Below, piece by piece: positions 1 to 6,220 of a DNA stretch of 8,758 bases. The notes under the pieces are model-generated. The model was not told the origin of the DNA. It was given only the letters and a program-made list of their open reading frames with translations, and ran no database searches. Position 1 is the first letter of the stretch; each line of letters starts with the position of its first letter. This DNA is from Bryobacterales bacterium (GTDB lineage Bacteria; Acidobacteriota; Terriglobia; Bryobacterales; Bryobacteraceae): the NCBI GenBank assembly GCA_003139735.1, contig PLGA01000126.1:1-8758 (forward strand). The letters run 5' to 3'. A program made the position numbers and the translations under genes.

Positions 1-2633
1 TCTTCCTGGAGCAGCGCTCCCAACTGAAACAGCGCCTCTCCGTATCGCAAGTGGAAATCCGTGAAATCCCTGGCGGCATCGCTCGGAGCAGCCTTGGCAA
101 ACATGCCGATCGCCTGCCGATATTCCTTGTCCGCTTCGGCGCGCTCGCCCTCGGCCTGCAGCGTGCGGCCACGGAGGGTGTGCGCCTGGGCCAGCTCAAT
201 GGTGAAGGTGAGCGCCGGGCGCGCCAGATCCTCGAACAAAGTCGCGGCTTGGCCGTTATATTGCAGCGAGAGCTGGTAGTCTTTCCGGCCCTCCAGGAGC
301 ATCGCCAGATTGTTGTAGATCTTCGCCAACTCGAAGGCATAGTCCCGGTTGCCCGGCTCGCGCGCGGCGACCGCTCCCTGAATTGAGATGGCCTGCTCAT
401 AGTACGATTTGGCCTGGTCCGGCCGGTTCTGAGCTTCGAGGAGAATCGCCAGGTTGTTATAGGCGTGCGCCAGCGCGCGCCGGGACTGCGGATCCGTGAG
501 GGGATCGAGCAGACGGATAGCCTCGCGATAATCGGCTTCGGACTCGATGGGATTTCCGGCTGCCGCGCGGAGTATCCCGCGATTGTCGTAGGTGCGGGCG
601 AGATTCTGCTTGTACTGGGCGTTGGCGGGATCGCTATGGCATAGTTCCTCTTCGAGACCGATGGCGCTGGCGTAGGCTTTCTCCGCTTCCGCGTGACCTG
701 TTTCCAGTACGCGCTCGGCTTCGCCCAACCAGTTGTACGCGCCGGCCTGCATGTCGCGGTAAGCCGGATCGTCCGGATAGTCTTGCCGGAGCGCTTCAAA
801 CTGCGTGATCGCTTTTTGGTACTCCACGGCAGCCTCCGCATTCTGTTGCAGAAGACGATTGATGTCGCCCAGGCGACGATGCGCCTGCGCCATCTCCTCG
901 CGGAATGCCCGGCTACTGGGCGCCTGTTTGGTGAAACCGTTCAAGTACAACCGCGCCTGGTCCAGCAGCTTCTTGCGAAGCGCTTGCATTTCGGGGATCT
1001 CGGCCGCGTCTTCCTCCGTATCGCTGCCCGCGGCCAGCAGTAGTTTGTCGACAACATCATTGGCGGTGCGCAGGTTCTTCTCCGCCCGGTTCCGCTCGCC
1101 GACCGCAACCAAACCGAGGACGCCGGCGATCGCCAGCAAGGCGGCCAGGATGCCGGCGGCCCAGCGCGCCTCGCGCAGCTTGCCGCGACGCTCGCGTTCG
1201 CGTTCGGCGGAGAGCGCGTCGCGCTCCTGCCGGCTGCGATCGAGGAAAGCCATCGCACCGCCGAACTCCGGATCGTAACGAGCGGCCCAGGCCGCCGTGG
1301 GCCGGTTCTCCCGCCGCCATTGGAGGCCGAGTTCAAGCTCCGGATCGCGCCAGAGCCCCGCCGAACCCTCCGCGTTCCAGGCAGCGGCCCGCGACAGACG
1401 GATGTAGCGATCGGCGGAGATCCGCTCCTGTTCGGTCCAGGCAACCAGGCGGTCCCACCCGCGCATGAGGCTCTCGTGGGAGAGGTCCAAGACCGATCGC
1501 GAGTCCAGCGGGATGTCCGCCGGCGGCATGAGAAACGCCCGGCCCCGGCGGCGGAACAGTTCGAGGACCTGAACCACGTCCGCCTCGGGCGCCTCGCACA
1601 CGGCAGCCAGTTCGCTCACCGCGGCGGGGCGCCGCACACCGCGCGGGTCCGTGAAGGTGTCCGTGAGGGCTTTGAACGATCGCTCGGCGATCCGCCGCTG
1701 CGCCTCCGACGCGGCTTCCGCATAGGCTTCCTCCGCGTGCAAGGAGAGAGCGCGCTGCATGGTTCCGATGGCCTCGTAGTGCGCGATGTCGATCGGCCCT
1801 CCGCCGCCATGGCTCCGCCAATAGTCCCAGGTGCGCATCAGAGCGTGCTGCAGGATGGGGAGTTGATCGGCGTTGTCACCCACCTCGTTGAGAAGGCGCA
1901 CCACCAGCCGCGGCGCGATCCGGCCCCCTCCCACCGCCACCGGGCCTTCAATCGCCGACCGCAGCTCATCGCGGCTCATGCGCGGCACAAGATACAGTCC
2001 GTCGTTCACGGCCTCGGGCAGGCCCGGATACTGGATGCAGTCCCCCATGAAATCCGAGCGCATGGTGAGGACAATGTAGATGGGGAGCGTGTCGAGCCGC
2101 GCCGCTTCGAGCAGCATTTTTACGAACACCGCCGCATCGTCGCCGGAACCCGCCTGGCTGCGGCGGAAACGGAACAGCTCCTCGAACTGGTCGACCACCA
2201 CCAGGACGTTGTCGTGCTGTGGGACGCGGGCCTCGCGCACTGCTTCCGCCAAGCCCAGCGTGCTGCGGCGGAGCGTCGCCTCGACCAGAACGCGCCGCAC
2301 GTCCGCCAGTTGCTCATCCGCACCCAAACAGTCGGGCGCGCTCAGCGCGCCGGCCAAGTGGCCGATTGGATCCTCGCCGGGACGCAGAATGGCGACGCGC
2401 CAGCCGGATCCCGCGCCTGCCATGGAACCGCCTTGCAGGGCGGGGATCAGACCGCAGCGAACCAGAGAGGACTTGCCGCTGCCCGATGCGCCCACCACGG
2501 AGAGGAGGCGGGCGCCGCGCAGGCGCCGCAGCAACTCATCGATCTGTTTCTCGCGGCCGAAAAACAGGTGGTCTTCGTCGGGATCGAACGGGCGAAGACC
2601 GGGGAAGGGGTTCGATAGCACCCTGGAGTCCAT
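1..2633 (-). CDS. nSTAND1-type ATPase with one membrane helix and C-terminal TPR array (partial, C-terminus beyond window)
   Basis: A signal-transducing P-loop NTPase of the STAND class, probably the sensor or switch partner of the upstream TIR protein. Codon-by-codon reading shows 877 open codons from the ATG at 2633 to the left edge, with no stop, so the C-terminus is missing. In order: an N-terminal NPFPGLRPF / FFGRE signature (residues 8-28); Walker A GASGSGKSS (48-56, K54); Walker B VLVVVDQFEELF with D148; TMRSDF (about 190-195), a conserved nSTAND motif; LSHESLMRGW (384-393); a basic coiled stretch; a membrane helix (about 491-511); and about seven TPR units from about residue 578 onward (pattern AYNNLAxLLE...YEQAI). 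The strongly basic flank before the helix predicts the ATPase in the cytoplasm and the TPRs outside. The start codon shares one base with the TIR gene stop (TGATG), indicating coupled translation. The ligand is unknown. The nSTAND1 assignment rests on motif memory, but the motifs are clear. Confidence 0.9.
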   Translation of the reverse strand, partial: MDSRVLSNPFPGLRPFDPDEDHLFFGREKQIDELLRRLRGARLLSVVGASGSGKSSLVRCGLIPALQGGSMAGAGSGWRVAILRPGEDPIGHLAGALSAPDCLGADEQLADVRRVLVEATLRRSTLGLAEAVREARVPQHDNVLVVVDQFEELFRFRRSQAGSGDDAAVFVKMLLEAARLDTLPIYIVLTMRSDFMGDCIQYPGLPEAVNDGLYLVPRMSRDELRSAIEGPVAVGGGRIAPRLVVRLLNEVGDNADQLPILQHALMRTWDYWRSHGGGGPIDIAHYEAIGTMQRALSLHAEEAYAEAASEAQRRIAERSFKALTDTFTDPRGVRRPAAVSELAAVCEAPEADVVQVLELFRRRGRAFLMPPADIPLDSRSVLDLSHESLMRGWDRLVAWTEQERISADRYIRLSRAAAWNAEGSAGLWRDPELELGLQWRRENRPTAAWAARYDPEFGGAMAFLDRSRQERDALSAERERERRGKLREARWAAGILAALLAIAGVLGLVAVGERNRAEKNLRTANDVVDKLLLAAGSDTEEDAAEIPEMQALRKKLLDQARLYLNGFTKQAPSSRAFREEMAQAHRRLGDINRLLQQNAEAAVEYQKAITQFEALRQDYPDDPAYRDMQAGAYNWLGEAERVLETGHAEAEKAYASAIGLEEELCHSDPANAQYKQNLARTYDNRGILRAAAGNPIESEADYREAIRLLDPLTDPQSRRALAHAYNNLAILLEAQNRPDQAKSYYEQAISIQGAVAAREPGNRDYAFELAKIYNNLAMLLEGRKDYQLSLQYNGQAATLFEDLARPALTFTIELAQAHTLRGRTLQAEGERAEADKEYRQAIGMFAKAAPSDAARDFTDFHLRYGEALFQLGALLQE

Positions 2634-2635
2634 CA
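2631..2635 (-). promoter_or_regulatory. TGATG stop/start overlap coupling the TIR and STAND genes
   Basis: On the minus strand, TGA (2635-2633) ends the TIR gene and ATG (2633-2631) starts the STAND gene, sharing one base. A purine-rich AGGCGGGCGG lies a few bases upstream and can serve as ribosome binding site. Such junctions normally reflect translational coupling and fixed stoichiometry of two partner proteins. Confidence 0.85.
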
Positions 2636-4114
2636 GCCGCCCGCCTGTTGGCTCGCAGCATTGCGCACTTGCTGGATGAACGGGCGGAGGGGATCCGGCG
2701 AGAAGCCATCGAACTGCGGAATGACCGTGGCTTCGTGAGTACGAAACTGCTGCTTTTGCGGCGATAGGGGCGCTGCCAAAGTTATGGCTGCCGCGCGCAT
2801 CGGATGCGTCCGGCCATAGCCCCCGATCTTCTGGATCTCGCGCAGTTTCCTGCGCAGCCAGCACTCGTTTCCAGCGCCGTAGTAGATAAGCACTGCGTCG
2901 CAGGTTTGGAGACTCGCTTCGTGGTCCTCGCGGATTTCGGCTTCATCGCCCTCGAATATCGGGGTGAGAACCTCGAACCCTTGGTTGAAAAGATAGTCCT
3001 TCCAGGGAGCTACCGCGTCTTGGTCCCTCTGGTCGTAGATGAAATAGACCTGCGTCAGCCCGGCGGCCTCGGGATTCGGAACCGGCTTCGACGCTGGCGG
3101 CTTGAGCCGCGTGTAAATCAGCGTCCGCAGATCCTCGAGCGGCGTTTCGAGCAGATCCGTGCCCTTTTGCAGGCCCGGATCCGTTCGCAGCCGTTCGATG
3201 AATTTAAGCTGCCTCTCGTCCTGAACCTGCAACCCGGGAGGGATCCACACCAAGCGCGTGAAATCGCCTCCTTTGGCGCGGTCCGCGGCTAACCGGTACT
3301 GGATCTCGGGAAGAGACTCGATCCACTCCTCGGGAACGATGCCGTAATTCCTGCCGATCAAGTGGATCGACATGCTGCAACGAGCCAACTGCGCGCGCAC
3401 GTACGCTTCGAGGTCAGCTTGCAGCGCGGGGAGATTCTCGGGCGGCGCCACCGGGTGGGCATGGTCTTGCAAATCACGGCGGATGGAATCGTGCGCGTCG
3501 GTCAGATCGCGGGTGGCTTCCGCCAGGTAGACCGGCGGCTTGCCCGCCGCTTTTGGGTCCTCGCCGCGTTCAATGGCCTGGACAAGCTCGCAAAGATCCT
3601 TGGCCACATCGTCGACCTTCTGGAGGAACTCCGTCTGGGCCTCGGCTCCGTACATCAGGTCGAGTTCGTGAACGTGCCCGGTTTCGGGATCGACCTTGAA
3701 AAACTCATAGCCCAGCAAGGGCTGAAGCTGCGGAGGATGTTTTTCCAGCGGGACGGGCGTTTTGAGGATTTTGAACACGCGCGACTTATCGCCGATCCGA
3801 ACGCCGGTGGACAGTTCCGCCGCTCGCCAGAATTCGGTCAATTCCCGCAAGGTCCACTCCGATTTCACATAGCGCGGCGACAGCACCGCCACCAGGGCGG
3901 CCACCTTTTGAAGTCGCTCCATGAGCGTATCCGCGAAGATGTCATTGCCCTGGAGCTTGGGGTCCCGCCAGATATGAGGTTCTTTGCCCAGAAACTGCCC
4001 CACGCGGATTTGTAGTATACGATGAAAGTTTGCCACCCACCCTTGTTTGCCTTCGATCAGGCATTGGTTGTCCAGGTGGGCGTAGCTGATGAACGCCTCT
4101 TCCTCGAAAGTCAT
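2633..4114 (-). CDS. TIR-domain protein with two further TIR-like/Rossmann modules
   Basis: A 493-residue protein, probably the effector of the TIR-STAND pair. Bacterial TIR domains commonly cleave NAD+ or make cyclic ADP-ribose-type signals when triggered. Module 1 (residues 5-100) is a good TIR domain: FISYAHLD (8-15), the BB-loop-like IWRDPKLQGND (48-58), and SPRYVKSEWTLREL (79-92), where E91 falls at the usual catalytic glutamate. Module 2 (about 193-340) begins VYLAEATRDL and contains SIHLIGRNYG and RLVWIPPG, resembling DUF4062-type Rossmann domains. Module 3 (about 353-485) begins VYFIYDQRDQD and has CDAVLIYYGAGNECWLRRKL; lysine 423 replaces the glutamate, so it is probably inactive. 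No signal peptide or membrane helix is seen. The frame stays open upstream to an ATG at 4231, but those 39 residues look non-coding and FISYAHLD starts directly after M40, so 4114 is preferred. Function in defence is inferred from architecture only. Confidence 0.88.
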   Translation of the reverse strand: MTFEEEAFISYAHLDNQCLIEGKQGWVANFHRILQIRVGQFLGKEPHIWRDPKLQGNDIFADTLMERLQKVAALVAVLSPRYVKSEWTLRELTEFWRAAELSTGVRIGDKSRVFKILKTPVPLEKHPPQLQPLLGYEFFKVDPETGHVHELDLMYGAEAQTEFLQKVDDVAKDLCELVQAIERGEDPKAAGKPPVYLAEATRDLTDAHDSIRRDLQDHAHPVAPPENLPALQADLEAYVRAQLARCSMSIHLIGRNYGIVPEEWIESLPEIQYRLAADRAKGGDFTRLVWIPPGLQVQDERQLKFIERLRTDPGLQKGTDLLETPLEDLRTLIYTRLKPPASKPVPNPEAAGLTQVYFIYDQRDQDAVAPWKDYLFNQGFEVLTPIFEGDEAEIREDHEASLQTCDAVLIYYGAGNECWLRRKLREIQKIGGYGRTHPMRAAAITLAAPLSPQKQQFRTHEATVIPQFDGFSPDPLRPFIQQVRNAASQQAGG

Positions 4115-4260
4115 AAGATACCCAGTGAGAGAGGCCCGACAACGGCCGATTAGAGTGGATTCTACTACAAATTTGGGGGGAATGGTCTGAACGCAACCTC
4201 GACGGGTGCATTGAGCGCAACTCGGGTTCAAGCAGCTTAACGCTTATTGAGATCCACTTG
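4115..4260 (-). promoter_or_regulatory. Intergenic region upstream of the TIR gene, probable promoter region
   Basis: This 146-base gap between the lipoprotein stop and the TIR start is visibly less GC-rich than its surroundings. On the minus strand it holds a -10-like TAGAAT (at 4159-4164), but no convincing -35 box at 16-18 bp spacing. No strong hairpin followed by a T-run is seen behind the lipoprotein gene, so read-through into the TIR-STAND pair cannot be excluded. An in-frame ATG at 4231 lies here and is judged not to be the start. Confidence 0.3.
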
Positions 4261-4656
4261 CTAAGCCGGCGGCAGCCGCTTTTGCAGTTCCCGCACGAAT
4301 TCCTGCAACGCCTTGCGGTCGGCGGACTGCCACTTGATTACCAGGAAATAGCGGCCCCGGCTGAAGAAGATGGTGTCGGCCGAGGGCTGCCAGCGTTGCG
4401 CGAGCGTTACTCCCGCGGTGGCGGAATCCAGCTCGTAGGCCCGCGCTTCGAGCTTGCCCGGACCCTCGTAGGCGGCGGTGCGCAGGCTCTTCACCGCCGT
4501 TCGCGGTACGGGATCGGGCGATTCGGAAACGGGCGTATCCCGCAGCGCGGTGCGAAGCCAGACATTCGCCACGGTCTGTGGGAACAGGTCGAGCGGCGGC
4601 GCGCTCTCCCGGCAGGCGCCCAAAACGAACGCGATGGAAATCCATGCGCGGCGCAT
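4261..4656 (-). CDS. Small lipoprotein of unknown function
   Basis: A 131-residue protein that I do not recognise as a named family. Its N-terminus is a short lipoprotein signal peptide: MRR, a hydrophobic stretch, then the lipobox LGAC with C15 as the likely lipidated residue. It should therefore be anchored to a membrane facing the periplasm. The mature part is about 116 residues, mixed alpha/beta in character, ending in an amphipathic helix (FVRELQKRLPP). The start at 4656 is chosen because GAAGG (minus strand, 4666-4662) lies five bases before it; in-frame ATGs at 4659 and 4677 are possible but have poorer spacing or no ribosome binding site. It is divergent from the small membrane protein and rph genes, and lies upstream of the TIR gene in the same direction. 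A functional link to either side is not demonstrated. Confidence 0.8.
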   Translation of the reverse strand: MRRAWISIAFVLGACRESAPPLDLFPQTVANVWLRTALRDTPVSESPDPVPRTAVKSLRTAAYEGPGKLEARAYELDSATAGVTLAQRWQPSADTIFFSRGRYFLVIKWQSADRKALQEFVRELQKRLPPA

Positions 4657-4697
4657 CATCACCTTCGATTGTGGCATGCCGCCGGGAATCGGGATGT

Positions 4698-4703
4698 TAC
4701 TAT
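4698..4703 (+). promoter_or_regulatory. Weak -10-like box before the small membrane protein / rph / rdgB operon
   Basis: TACTAT matches TATAAT at four of six positions and ends seven bases before the ATG at 4711. No -35 box is recognisable at the standard distance. The gap between the two divergent starts is only 54 bases, so an operon promoter must lie here or inside the lipoprotein gene. Confidence 0.2.
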
Positions 4704-4710
4704 CGGGTTC

Positions 4711-4863
4711 ATGCCGAAGTACAAGCTGGCGAAGGGAAAGGGCAAGCGGCAGCCCATGCCAAAGGCGGGGTTGCCGTGCGTCGTGGTGGCGCTGCTCGGC
4801 TTCGTGGCGGTGATGCTTTTCATGTACTTTGTTATGCGCGGGATGGCGCCGGTGACGAAATGA
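4711..4863 (+). CDS. 50-residue single-pass membrane protein preceding rph
   Basis: A small protein with a lysine/arginine-rich N-terminus (residues 1-19, with a KGKGKR stretch) followed by one hydrophobic helix (about 21-42: GLPCVVVALLGFVAVMLFMY) and a short tail. The positive-inside rule puts the basic N-terminus in the cytoplasm. Its TGA (4861-4863) overlaps the ATG of rph (4860-4862) as ATGA, so the two are very likely translationally coupled and in one operon. Function is unknown. The basic tail could touch RNA or ribosomes, which is a guess prompted by the RNase PH neighbour. A -10-like TACTAT at 4698-4703 would place transcription start close to the ATG, suggesting a very short leader or a leaderless message. 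Confidence 0.72.
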   Translation: MPKYKLAKGKGKRQPMPKAGLPCVVVALLGFVAVMLFMYFVMRGMAPVTK

Positions 4864-5579
4864 CGCGAGCGGACAATCGGCAGCTTGGGCAGATGCGCCC
4901 GGTGGAGATCGTGACCGGATACCTGATGACGGCGGAAGGCTCGGCGTTAATCAAGGTAGGAAACACGCAGGTGCTATGCGCCGCCAGCGTGGAGGACGGC
5001 GTGCCGGCGTTCCTGCGCAATTCGGGCAAGGGGTGGGTGACCGCCGAGTATTCCATGCTGCCGAGAGCTACCGCCAAGCGCACGCCGCGCGAAGTCGCAC
5101 GGGGCCGCGTCTCGGGAAGAACGCACGAGATCCAACGCCTGATCGGCCGTTCCATGCGGGCGGTGGTGGATACCAGCGCGCTGGGCGAACGCACCGTAGT
5201 GCTCGATTGCGACGTGCTGCAGGCGGATGGCGGGACGCGCACGGCGGCCGTGACCGGGGCGTTCGTGGCGCTGACGCTGGCGCTGCGGCGGTTGGTTCAG
5301 TTTCGGGCGGTGAAGACCCTCCCGCTGCGCGATTACTTGGCCGCCACCAGCGTGGGGATTGTGGGCGGAACCGCCATGCTGGATCTCTGCTACGAGGAAG
5401 ATTCGCGCGCCGACGTGGATATGAACGTGGTGATGACCGGCGCCGGAAAGTTCGTCGAGGTGCAGGCCACCGCCGAACACACGCCCTTCGAAGACTCGCA
5501 GATGGCCGGCCTCATCGAACTGGCGCGCGTGGGCATCGCGGAGCTGATCGAAGTGCAGAAGCGGGCGCTACGGATTTGA
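4860..5579 (+). CDS. rph: Ribonuclease PH
   Basis: A phosphorolytic 3'-5' exoribonuclease that trims the 3' ends of tRNA precursors and other RNAs, using phosphate and releasing nucleoside diphosphates. It is cytoplasmic and usually hexameric. The 239-residue length matches the family (about 238-240). Diagnostic motifs run in order: QMRPVEI near the N-terminus, GKGWVTAEYSMLPRAT (56-71), GRTHEIQRLIGRSMRA (86-101, with phosphate-binding R87), LDCDVLQADGGTRTA (115-129, with T126-R127), and EEDSRADVDMNVVMT, which carries the catalytic aspartate region. The start at 4860 aligns the N-terminus with E. coli RNase PH. It overlaps the small membrane protein gene by four bases (ATGA) and the following rdgB-like gene by three. 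The rph-rdgB pairing is common in bacteria. No truncation is seen, unlike the frameshifted rph of some E. coli K-12 strains. Confidence 0.97.
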   Translation: MTRADNRQLGQMRPVEIVTGYLMTAEGSALIKVGNTQVLCAASVEDGVPAFLRNSGKGWVTAEYSMLPRATAKRTPREVARGRVSGRTHEIQRLIGRSMRAVVDTSALGERTVVLDCDVLQADGGTRTAAVTGAFVALTLALRRLVQFRAVKTLPLRDYLAATSVGIVGGTAMLDLCYEEDSRADVDMNVVMTGAGKFVEVQATAEHTPFEDSQMAGLIELARVGIAELIEVQKRALRI

Positions 5580-6199
5580 TCCGGCTCTACTGCGCCACCG
5601 GGAATCCCGGCAAGCTGCGGGAATTCCGCCTGGCGGCCGGAACCGCGCCGGTGGAGATCGACCTGCTGCCGGGGTTCGAGGACATTCCGCCGTGCGTGGA
5701 GGATGGCGCTACGTTCGAAGAGAACGCGGTGATTAAGGCGCGGCATTATGGGGAGGCGGCAGGCACGGGAAAGGGGGCCGGGCATGCCCGGCCCCTACTG
5801 TTCGCGGACGATTCGGGGCTGGAGGTGGACGCGCTGGGAGGCGCTCCGGGCGTGCTTTCCGCGCGCTATTGCGGCCGCCATGGCGACGACCTGGCCAACA
5901 ATCGTCTGCTGATCGAAAAGTTGCGCGGCGTGGAGAACCGGACGGCGCGTTTCGTCTGCGCCATCGCGCTCGTGGAGGGCGCGGACGTCCGCGGCGTGTA
6001 CCGGGGCGCGGTGGAGGGCGTCATCGTCGACCAACCGCGCGGCGCGGGCGGCTTCGGCTACGACCCGCACTTCTATTACCCGCCGTTCGGCTGCACCTTC
6101 GGAGAAGCCGGCGCGGAACGGAAGTTTTCCGTGAGCCACCGCGGCCAGGCGCTGCGCACCATGCTGGCGGCGCTCACGGGTCCGTGTGGGGCAGGTTGA
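5576..6199 (+). CDS. rdgB: XTP/dITP pyrophosphatase (RdgB/HAM1 family)
   Basis: Hydrolyses non-canonical purine triphosphates (XTP, dITP, ITP) to monophosphates and pyrophosphate, keeping them out of DNA and RNA; cytoplasmic dimer. It has 207 residues. Family motifs: the N-terminal ATGNPGKLREF (7-17), TFEENAVIKARH (46-57), FADDSGLEVDALGGAPGV (76-93), AGGFGYDPHF, and the C-terminal SHRGQALR. The start is TTG at 5576, which begins exactly where the family does and overlaps the rph stop by three bases; no ATG or GTG fits. Oddity: between ARH and ADDSGL there are 19 residues, against 10 in E. coli RdgB. The excess coincides with a perfect palindrome encoding G67-P73. The stop codon lies inside a second inverted repeat, which also encodes the last residues (GAG). 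Both features suggest repeat insertion with the enzyme kept intact. Confidence 0.95.
   Translation: MIRLYCATGNPGKLREFRLAAGTAPVEIDLLPGFEDIPPCVEDGATFEENAVIKARHYGEAAGTGKGAGHARPLLFADDSGLEVDALGGAPGVLSARYCGRHGDDLANNRLLIEKLRGVENRTARFVCAIALVEGADVRGVYRGAVEGVIVDQPRGAGGFGYDPHFYYPPFGCTFGEAGAERKFSVSHRGQALRTMLAALTGPCGAG
5774..5795. repeat. Perfect 22-bp GC palindrome inside rdgB
   Basis: The left arm GGGGCCGGGCA is followed directly by its exact reverse complement, ending in CCCC, then TAC. It lies in frame within rdgB and encodes the extra G-A-G-H-A-R-P loop. Its ends (GGGGC... and ...GCCCCTAC) resemble those of the inverted repeat at the end of the same gene. It looks like a REP-like or other small palindromic element; membership of a genome-wide family is inferred. 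Confidence 0.75.
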
Positions 6200-6213
6200 C
6201 AACCTGCCCTACG
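6185..6213. repeat. Inverted repeat overlapping the rdgB stop, between convergent genes
   Basis: A nine-base-pair perfect stem, GGGCAGGTT (6189-6197) and AACCTGCCC (6201-6209), with loop GAC. It extends to 13 pairs (6185-6197 with 6201-6213) if G-T wobbles are allowed. The rdgB TGA spans the last base of the left arm and the first two of the loop. It sits between convergent genes, so it could act as a bidirectional transcription stop, but no T-run follows on either side. A palindromic repeat element is therefore at least as likely. Confidence 0.7.
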
Positions 6214-6220
6214 TCGAAGG

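Noticed and set aside
1320..2618. Long open frame of 432 codons on the plus strand
   Set aside because: It is exactly antisense, codon for codon, to the STAND ATPase gene, whose motifs are unmistakable. The translation has no recognisable domain and is rich in Arg/Ala/His as expected from GC-rich antisense.
3362..4015. 217-codon plus-strand frame opposite the TIR gene
   Set aside because: Antisense shadow of the TIR coding sequence; no domain recognised.
4115..4231. N-terminal extension of the TIR protein from an ATG at 4231, including a CAQCTRRGC cluster
   Set aside because: The 39 extra residues have no domain character and cover the likely promoter region. TIR domains normally begin where the ATG at 4114 puts them.
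4688..4707. Direct repeat ATCGGG at 4688 and 4702 in the divergent intergenic region
   Set aside because: Six-base repeats are common in GC-rich DNA. Spacing alone is not enough to call an operator.
4974..5480. 168-codon minus-strand frame opposite rph
   Set aside because: Shadow of RNase PH; His- and Arg-rich translation without domain features.
6185..6213. Calling the inverted repeat a definite rho-independent terminator
   Set aside because: No T-run follows the stem on either strand, and its ends match another palindrome inside a gene. It is listed as a repeat with possible terminator function.
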